DNA from: Verrucomicrobiota bacterium
Lineage (GTDB): Bacteria; Verrucomicrobiota; Verrucomicrobiia; Opitutales; UBA2995
Assembly: GCA_027297085.1 (NCBI GenBank)
Contig: JAPUIL010000714.1
Coordinates: 1-11,246, forward strand
Direction: 5' to 3'
Length of the DNA stretch: 11,246 nt
This document shows, piece by piece, positions 6,609-11,246 of this stretch (positions within the stretch are counted from its first letter, which is position 1; the number at the start of each line of letters is the position of its first letter). The notes beneath the pieces are model-generated. The model worked only from the letters and a program-made list of their open reading frames with translations, made no database searches and was not told where the DNA came from. The position numbers and the translations under genes are program-made.

Positions 6609-7814
6609 GTGAAAAAATCCTCAAACAAACTAAGACCGGCGTTTAATAGGTCGATGCTTTTGCTTGTATCTTTGGTGGTGAGCTTTGCGGTAGTCGAACT
6701 ATCACTACGTATATTCTACCCCGTTTATGCATATGCCGCAGAATCCCAGTATGATAGAAGTACCAGTCGTATATGGGTTCGTTCCAGGAACTCCAGCTAT
6801 GAACGGCAGCACCCAAAGACCGGTAAATCGCATTTGGTATACCACAACAACCTGGCGCTGCGGCAACATCGGAATTTTGATGATCAGGCTATTACGTCAG
6901 CAATAAATTTAGGATTTTTTGGGGATTCATTCCTGGAAAATCTTCGTTTGCCGTCACCTTATTCGTTCAATGAACCGCTCGATTACCTGCTGAACACCCA
7001 TGGGAAAAACGTCAACGTACTGAACTTTGGAATCGACGGTTACGGCACAGACCAAGCATTCCTGTATTATCGCGATTTCGAATATTCCGGGGAGCTCGAC
7101 TATGTATTTTATGTATTCTGTGCAAATGATCTCAGAAACATTTATGAGAACGATCTTTTTTCCATAAATGCCGATCATGAATTAGTTCAAAACCAGGCAC
7201 AAAATACTCCTCGATGGGCTAGGCTTCTAAGTAGATTTCATACGACCTACGCAATAGTCGATTTTTTTAATGAATACTCACACGGAAAACGATTTCACGA
7301 TGAACGCGCTAATTTCATCGAACACGCAATCATTACAGGATTGGAATCAGAAGACCTCGAAAAAAACATCACAATATTCATTTCACTACTACATTTATGG
7401 AAACAAACAGTCGAGGAAAACGGAGGAGTTTTTTCTGTAGTACTCTTACCAAGACTAGATGAGCACAATGCCAGGTATCTGTTTCCGGAAGAATTTCACG
7501 TGATCAATCTATATGAGAAATTTCGTGAGGATATTGCCGATTATAAATTTCAGGATTGGAGTTTTGAAAACGACGGGCATTGGAACGAAGCGGCAAACCA
7601 ATTAGTTGCCACTTATTTGTATCGCGAATTAGAGGAAAAAATGGGTTTGCAACCTATATCTTCAGATAAACTTAAAAAAGAAACATTCACTTACTATTCA
7701 AGTTTCGAAGGATGGATGCCGGACGGATATCTATTATCAGAAGTAGAGGTCGACTCGCGTAAGCGAGAAGAAGTGAAATCAAAATACAACAGCATTGCCA
7801 AGGATACTCATTAA
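6609..7814 (+). CDS. Membrane-anchored SGNH/GDSL-type hydrolase
   Basis: This 401-residue protein has a basic N-terminus and one hydrophobic helix (about 15-36), either a signal anchor or an uncleaved signal peptide, placing the rest in the periplasm. SGNH blocks can be read in order: block I LGFFGDSFLEN (101-111, nucleophile Ser107), a glycine-containing NFGIDGYGTDQ block (139-149), CANDLRN (171-177, Asn173), and NDGHWNEAANQLVA (321-334) giving Asp322 and His324. Family members act as esterases, lipases or O-acetyl transferases on polysaccharides; AlgX/AlgJ-like and DltD-like proteins share the layout. The substrate cannot be told. The gene is visibly more A/T-rich, with more AAA, AAT and ATA codons than its neighbours, suggesting separate acquisition or relaxed codon use. 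It starts with GTG and ends 5 bases before the convergent minus-strand gene, with no terminator between them. The C-terminal 60 residues are charged and unassigned. Confidence 0.78.
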   Translation: MKKSSNKLRPAFNRSMLLLVSLVVSFAVVELSLRIFYPVYAYAAESQYDRSTSRIWVRSRNSSYERQHPKTGKSHLVYHNNLALRQHRNFDDQAITSAINLGFFGDSFLENLRLPSPYSFNEPLDYLLNTHGKNVNVLNFGIDGYGTDQAFLYYRDFEYSGELDYVFYVFCANDLRNIYENDLFSINADHELVQNQAQNTPRWARLLSRFHTTYAIVDFFNEYSHGKRFHDERANFIEHAIITGLESEDLEKNITIFISLLHLWKQTVEENGGVFSVVLLPRLDEHNARYLFPEEFHVINLYEKFREDIADYKFQDWSFENDGHWNEAANQLVATYLYRELEEKMGLQPISSDKLKKETFTYYSSFEGWMPDGYLLSEVEVDSRKREEVKSKYNSIAKDTH

Positions 7815-7819
7815 GCGGT

Positions 7820-8293
7820 TCAGAGAACTCTTCTGATAGTAGCCGGTCCTTCCGGCATATCCGCGGTATCACCTTCCAGTTTGGAGACTACTGCGTTACC
7901 AAGAGGAGAGTGCAGGGTCAGGACAGTTATTTCTTTATCTTCGACCTGTAAACTCAATCCGCCGCCTCCAGGTCCTAAAAGATACCAGCCAGTGGAGCCC
8001 TTACGTTCTATTTCCAGCAGAGAACCTAAACCTATTTGTTTGGATGGAGGTTCGATGAAGTGTTGTGCGCGTAATAGGCTGAATCCCTGTAAAGCTTCAC
8101 CAAGTTCCTTGACGATTTGAGCCTGGCCACCAGCCAGGTATGAAGCTTCGAGACTTCGTGTATCGTACTTTCCTTCTGAATACGCGTCTTCGTCCGTTGC
8201 CGCATCGAAGGCTTCTCTTGAAGCCTTGGTGCCCAACTCAATTTCCCGTTCCAGAATTTTGATCACCTTGTCTATGACGACGAGCTTATCCAT
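7820..8293 (-). CDS. Small GreA/GreB-like transcription factor
   Basis: This 157-residue protein resembles the short GreA/GreB-family proteins that carry a DxxDAYSEGKYDTRSLEASYLA-like block (here around residues 34-53) and a C-terminal FKBP-like Gre domain. Residues 1-78 are strongly helical and likely form a coiled coil like the one Gre factors insert into the RNA polymerase secondary channel. Residues about 85-157 include LHSPLGNAVVSKLEGD (127-142), matching the SPLG-x-ALLGKKxGD pattern of GreA C-termini. GreA itself is of similar size, but this is a distinct subgroup whose role is not established; rescue of backtracked polymerase is only a family-level guess. It is the last gene of the apaG-nuclease-Gre cluster, 33 bases after the nuclease stop. 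No Shine-Dalgarno precedes the ATG. Its 3' end almost abuts the convergent SGNH gene. Confidence 0.75.
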   Translation of the reverse strand: MDKLVVIDKVIKILEREIELGTKASREAFDAATDEDAYSEGKYDTRSLEASYLAGGQAQIVKELGEALQGFSLLRAQHFIEPPSKQIGLGSLLEIERKGSTGWYLLGPGGGGLSLQVEDKEITVLTLHSPLGNAVVSKLEGDTADMPEGPATIRRVL

Positions 8294-8326
8294 AACACAA
8301 TAAACCGGTTATTTAAATAAAACCCT

Positions 8327-9682
8327 CTAAACCAGGCAAGGCTCAAAAGGTTGCGGAATAGTAATTTGCACGGGCCCCGGCGATCTTCCGAGTGACTTGG
8401 CGAACCAGGCGCGCGCATCGGAATCTCCATGAGTGAGTACCACACTACGAGGCTCACTCGCGGTCGCAAAAGACATTAATTCATCGCGGTTAGCGTGGCC
8501 ACTTAGGTCGAATTTTCGAATACGGGCCCTCAAGGGCAAACTCATTCTCAAACTATCAAATAGAAAAGATTCGCCGGGCTTGGTGTTTAGCAATTTTCCG
8601 GCTGGCGTATCGGGATCGCAGTAGCCCACAAAACAAATGGAATTCTCGTGAAACGGAAGCAAGCTGGCGGCAACTTTCCATGAGGGTGTGAGCTCGACCA
8701 TCATACCGCTGCTGCAAACAAATATACCAGGAAGCGGCACTCGTTTTCCCGGGCGTAGATTTTTAACGGGTTTTACCCGCAACTCACGAATCACTTTAGT
8801 GGTAAACGTGCAAAGTTCGGTGCGTTTTGTGATCTTGTCGATGTACTCGGACAGTTCCATTCCCAACCCGGAAGAATAGATAGGAGTGGTAGGTATATCT
8901 CCTCGTAACCTCGCCTTATGAAGTAGATTGAGAATTTCTTGCATCCTTCCCAAAGCAAATACCGGGATTAAAACCGAACCTCCTCCGTGAATGGTAGTTC
9001 GGACAGATTCGAGAATTTTCTTAACCTCTTCATTCCGGTTAAAATATGGATCCACTTCGGTTGCCCCACGTGTTGTTTCCATAATCAAAGTATCGAAAGT
9101 TGCCTGGGGAAATCTGGCTGCTGGCAAGATGCTTTGCGGCGAGAATAACACGTCTCCGGTGAAAAATATCCGGCGATGTTTGTAAACAATCTCAATACCT
9201 GCCGCTCCCACTACATGTCCTGAGGAGTGCAAAGTGACGGAAAGCTCTTCTCCTTGTTTCTCAAGAATTCTTGATTTTCTAAATGGGATGGGGTGAACGT
9301 GGTTTGTTAGACGATCGACTTCCTCGTGATTATAGAGTGGATACTCCGGGATGTAGTGTTCCTCTCGCTGCCGTCGCATGACATTGACCGAATTGTGAAG
9401 CATCCTCTGGTAAAGAATCTCACTCGGTATGCTCATTATTACCTGCGTATCCTGGATTTGCCGGACAAGTAATGGTAGTGCCCCCAGGTGATCGAGATGG
9501 CAATGAGTAATAATAGCCAGGTCGATTGTATGATCGTCAAGGCGGTGTAGTTCCGGAATGGCCTTTACACCCACTTCCTTAGGGTTGATGCCACTATCAA
9601 TGACCAGTTTAAAAGGCCCGATTTCAATCAAACTGCAATTCGCACCCATGCCTGCAGCTGGATTCAGATCCGTGTAAATCAT
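8327..9682 (-). CDS. Beta-CASP metallo-beta-lactamase-fold RNA nuclease (CPSF/YSH1-like)
   Basis: This 451-residue zinc-dependent nuclease belongs to the beta-CASP group, which includes CPSF-73 and RNase J. The MBL core shows THCHLDHLG (59-67: His60, His62, Asp64, His65), SGHVVGAAG (154-162, His156) and TGDV (175-178, Asp177). The beta-CASP cap starts near residue 195, with IMETTRGA (200-207), IPVFALGRMQEIL (239-251) and CSSGMM (323-328). The late motifs SGHAN (394-398, His396) and LTHGD (416-420, His418) complete the metal site. All expected ligands are present, so it should be active. It lacks the RNase J C-terminal domain and is closer to short YSH1-type proteins, which are annotated as RNA-processing exonucleases but poorly studied in bacteria. 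The ATG overlaps the apaG stop (ATGA) and has its own strong Shine-Dalgarno sequence, so it belongs in one operon with apaG. Confidence 0.92.
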   Translation of the reverse strand: MIYTDLNPAAGMGANCSLIEIGPFKLVIDSGINPKEVGVKAIPELHRLDDHTIDLAIITHCHLDHLGALPLLVRQIQDTQVIMSIPSEILYQRMLHNSVNVMRRQREEHYIPEYPLYNHEEVDRLTNHVHPIPFRKSRILEKQGEELSVTLHSSGHVVGAAGIEIVYKHRRIFFTGDVLFSPQSILPAARFPQATFDTLIMETTRGATEVDPYFNRNEEVKKILESVRTTIHGGGSVLIPVFALGRMQEILNLLHKARLRGDIPTTPIYSSGLGMELSEYIDKITKRTELCTFTTKVIRELRVKPVKNLRPGKRVPLPGIFVCSSGMMVELTPSWKVAASLLPFHENSICFVGYCDPDTPAGKLLNTKPGESFLFDSLRMSLPLRARIRKFDLSGHANRDELMSFATASEPRSVVLTHGDSDARAWFAKSLGRSPGPVQITIPQPFEPCLV

Positions 9683-10086
9683 GAAAGTTCTTCCTTGGGC
9701 AAATCAGGTGGCAGGTGCAGGTCCATAGCAGGTATTCTGGTAAATACAGGTCGTTGATTTTCATCCACGCCAAAAAAGCTGCCCATGGCGAGGGCGTTTT
9801 GATCTGACAGATGAAAGCTGTTATAGGAAAATGATTCACCAGGAGCGAGAGTAGGGGTTTTGCCGACTATTCCATCTCCTTCGATAACCCGAGTTGATCC
9901 GTCCTGGTATTCCAAAATCCATTTCCTTCCGAGCAACTGAATGGTGTTACTGGATCCATTTTCGATGGTCAGGAAATATACGAAGACATGCGGTGAGTCG
10001 CCAGGAAATTGTTCGGGAGCAAATTGATAAATTAATTGATCCAGGTAAACTTTCAGTTTGGGCACTTCTCTGGCTTTTAATCCCAT
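9679..10086 (-). CDS. apaG: ApaG domain protein
   Basis: ApaG is a small beta-sandwich protein whose biochemical role is unsettled. In E. coli it is encoded beside the Ap4A hydrolase ApaH and was linked to Co2+/Mg2+ handling; an ApaG domain also occurs in some F-box and PDIP38 proteins. The 135 residues show the family pattern: HVFVYFLTIENGSSNTIQLL (33-52), the GRKWILEYQDGSTRVIEG block (53-70), GDGIVGKTPTLAPGESFSYNS (from Gly70), a GSF-x-GVDE segment (about 102-108), and a terminal strand IPAMDLHLP matching the usual IPAFSL end. No apaH is visible. It heads the minus-strand cluster with the nuclease and Gre-like genes. The ATG at 10086-10084 has no convincing Shine-Dalgarno sequence; the family start fits this position. 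Confidence 0.93.
   Translation of the reverse strand: MGLKAREVPKLKVYLDQLIYQFAPEQFPGDSPHVFVYFLTIENGSSNTIQLLGRKWILEYQDGSTRVIEGDGIVGKTPTLAPGESFSYNSFHLSDQNALAMGSFFGVDENQRPVFTRIPAMDLHLPPDLPKEELS
9690..9695 (-). promoter_or_regulatory. Ribosome-binding site for the beta-CASP nuclease gene
   Basis: On the minus strand AGGAAG (within AAGGAAGAA, 9696-9688) lies 7 bases before the ATG at 9682-9680, inside the end of apaG. It fixes the nuclease start and suggests that its translation is not purely dependent on coupling. Confidence 0.6.
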
Positions 10087-10158
10087 GAATCAGCAGTAGT
10101 AATAAATAGTCTTTACTCTCGACGATGGGTCTGGATAGGAAATTTTCAATCGCGAAAG

Positions 10159-10287
10159 ATGAGTTGGCCGCACTATGTAATTTTGTTCATGATAGGATTC
10201 CTGGGGAGTGGCCATTGCGTGGGAATGTGCGGAGGATTTGCCATACTGCTCAGCAGTACATCACTGGTTTTATCACAACCTGATTAG
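10159..10287 (+). pseudogene. Truncated 5' remnant of a TauE/SafE (DsbD_2-type) membrane transporter gene
   Basis: This 42-codon frame encodes MSWPHYVILFMIGFLG followed by SGHCVGMCGGFAILLSS, then drifts into unrelated residues and ends at TAG (10285-10287). The GSGHCxGMCGG motif inside the first hydrophobic helix is characteristic of the sulfite exporter TauE/SafE-type / DsbD_2 membrane family, whose full proteins run a little over 200 residues with about six helices. After the AILLSS stretch, another frame (from about 10259) reads HHWFYHNLISKAG, faintly like the RQxxYHxGR segment expected next in the family, and then hits a stop, so a frameshift plus loss of the 3' part is likely. No further transmembrane segment is readable before purH. 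It is called a remnant; a functional 42-residue single-helix protein is the alternative. No good Shine-Dalgarno precedes the ATG. Confidence 0.6.
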
Positions 10288-10431
10288 TAAAGCCGGGTTG
10301 AGCGAATAGTTGTTGGTGCCAATCGGGGAATGTGAGGCCTTATTTTTAGCCATACCACAAAAATTCCAAGACCTTAAGGTTGTTCGATTTCGGCATTGTT
10401 TTGAAAACAAAAACTCCCACACTCACCGATA
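10288..10431 (+). promoter_or_regulatory. purH upstream region
   Basis: This 144-base stretch should hold the purH promoter because apaG upstream runs the other way. I see no confident -35/-10 pair. It does contain two inverted repeats: ACCTTAAGGT at 10371-10380, and a longer one at 10396-10410 listed separately. There is no riboswitch-like architecture I can recognise and no terminator. Confidence 0.3.
10396..10410. repeat. 15-bp perfect inverted repeat upstream of purH
   Basis: TTGTTTTGAAAACAA is a perfect palindrome with 7-bp arms around one central base, ending 21 bases before the purH ATG. Its size and place fit a dimeric repressor operator or a site overlapping the transcription start. 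It does not match the E. coli PurR box (ACGCAAACGTTTGCGT). The A/T-rich arms make a chance match more likely than usual. Confidence 0.35.
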
Positions 10432-11246
10432 ATGAGTAAATTAGCACTCCTTTCGGTATTCGATAAAACTGGATTGGTTGAATTTGCGCATGCACTTACG
10501 GAGAAGCATGGATATACGATTTTATCCACCGGCGGTAGTGCCCGCACCCTTCGTGACGCCGGAATATCCGTGATGGATGTCAGTGAATACACCGGATTCC
10601 CGGAGATGATGGAAGGACGGGTTAAAACTCTCCATCCTAAGGTTCATGGAGGGCTGCTTTGCCGAAGGGACAAACCCGATCAACTGGCGGAGGCAAAGGA
10701 AAATGGAGTTTCCATGATCGATCTGGTCGCCGTGAATCTTTATCCGTTTGAAAAGGTGACGGCTGATCCTTTATGCACTTACGAAAATGCTATCGAAAAT
10801 ATCGATATCGGTGGACCCTCCATGCTTCGTAGTGCAGCGAAGAATCATGCCAGCGTAACTGTGGTCTGTGAGCCGTGTGATTACGACCGTGTACTTCAAT
10901 CAATCGAATCAAATGATGAGTCTGCCCAATTGAACCTCCGGAAAGAACTGGCACTTAAGGTGTACCAGAGAACCTCTGAATACGATAAAGCCATTTCCGC
11001 TTACCTGGCCAATCAACAAGCTGAACCAGATTTGGAAGCTATCAGCGGTTTTCCAAAATTCTGGGATGTCCAACAACCTAAAGTGACCAATCTTCGTTAT
11101 GGTGAAAACCCACACCAGCAGGCGGCGCTCTATGGGAATTTCTTCGATGTATATGACCAGCTTCAAGGAAAAGAGTTGAGCTACAACAACATCCTGGACA
11201 TTACCGCGGCCACCTACCTGATCGGAGAGACCGACAAGGCCGCGTC
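10432..11246 (+). CDS. purH: Bifunctional AICAR transformylase / IMP cyclohydrolase, N-terminal part (runs off the right edge)
   Basis: PurH catalyses the last two steps of de novo purine synthesis: formylation of AICAR with 10-formyl-THF, then ring closure to IMP. The visible 271 residues start MSKLALLSVFDKTGLVEFA. They contain the IMP cyclohydrolase (MGS-like) domain to about residue 147, with ILSTGGSARTLRDAG (30-44), EGRVKTLHPKVHGGLL (61-76), DLVAVNLYPF (97-106) and ENIDIGGPSMLRSAAKN (122-138). The start of the AICAR transformylase domain follows, with LRYGENPHQQAALYG (221-235). About half of the protein, including the transformylase active site, lies beyond the window. The frame stays open to the last base. 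It is the first gene after a divergent gap and is not grouped with other pur genes here. Confidence 0.97.
   Translation, partial: MSKLALLSVFDKTGLVEFAHALTEKHGYTILSTGGSARTLRDAGISVMDVSEYTGFPEMMEGRVKTLHPKVHGGLLCRRDKPDQLAEAKENGVSMIDLVAVNLYPFEKVTADPLCTYENAIENIDIGGPSMLRSAAKNHASVTVVCEPCDYDRVLQSIESNDESAQLNLRKELALKVYQRTSEYDKAISAYLANQQAEPDLEAISGFPKFWDVQQPKVTNLRYGENPHQQAALYGNFFDVYDQLQGKELSYNNILDITAATYLIGETDKAA

Noticed and set aside
7842..7856. GCCGG-TCCTT-CCGGC hairpin near the convergent gene ends as a bidirectional terminator
   Set aside because: It lies inside the coding sequence of the Gre-like gene, has only a 5-bp stem, and no T-run follows on either strand.

Overview
The window looks like chromosomal DNA from a Gram-negative bacterium of moderate GC content. 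A Kdo (LPS core) kinase, a signal-peptide lipoprotein and a secreted PDZ protein point to an outer membrane and periplasm. The mix of genes, together with weak or absent Shine-Dalgarno sequences before most starts, would suit Verrucomicrobiota (Opitutae-like). That placement is inference from recall of the protein flavours, not from a marker gene. Nothing resembles a prophage, IS element, CRISPR array, rRNA or tRNA.

Layout. On the minus strand at 1-542 is the 5' part of leuS. Divergent from it, from 600, runs a plus-strand block: a trypsin-PDZ-PDZ lipoprotein protease; a 4-base-overlapping partner with the same architecture but no catalytic triad; riboflavin synthase (ribE); a 197-base gap; a family-4-like uracil-DNA glycosylase with an N-terminal extension and only part of the usual Fe-S cysteine set; and a KdkA-type Kdo kinase. 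After a 117-base gap with a possible promoter come a PduO-type cobalamin adenosyltransferase and a membrane-anchored SGNH hydrolase. The SGNH gene converges on a minus-strand operon read from 10086 down to 7820: apaG, a beta-CASP metallo-beta-lactamase nuclease (ATGA overlap with apaG), and a small GreA/GreB-like protein. On the plus strand from 10432 the 5' part of purH runs off the window.

The 345-base apaG-purH gap contains a short reading frame (10159-10287) whose product matches the N-terminus of a TauE/SafE / DsbD_2-type membrane protein (GSGHCVGMCGG) and then stops after 42 codons. It is best read as a gene remnant.

How genes may work together. The two PDZ proteins look like products of a tandem duplication that are now translationally coupled, one active and one a pseudoprotease; this is the most interesting local system. 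ApaG, the beta-CASP nuclease and the Gre-like protein form a tight cluster with an RNA or transcription theme. The remaining genes (leuS, ribE, UDG, kdkA, adenosyltransferase, purH) are housekeeping or envelope genes with no evident common pathway.
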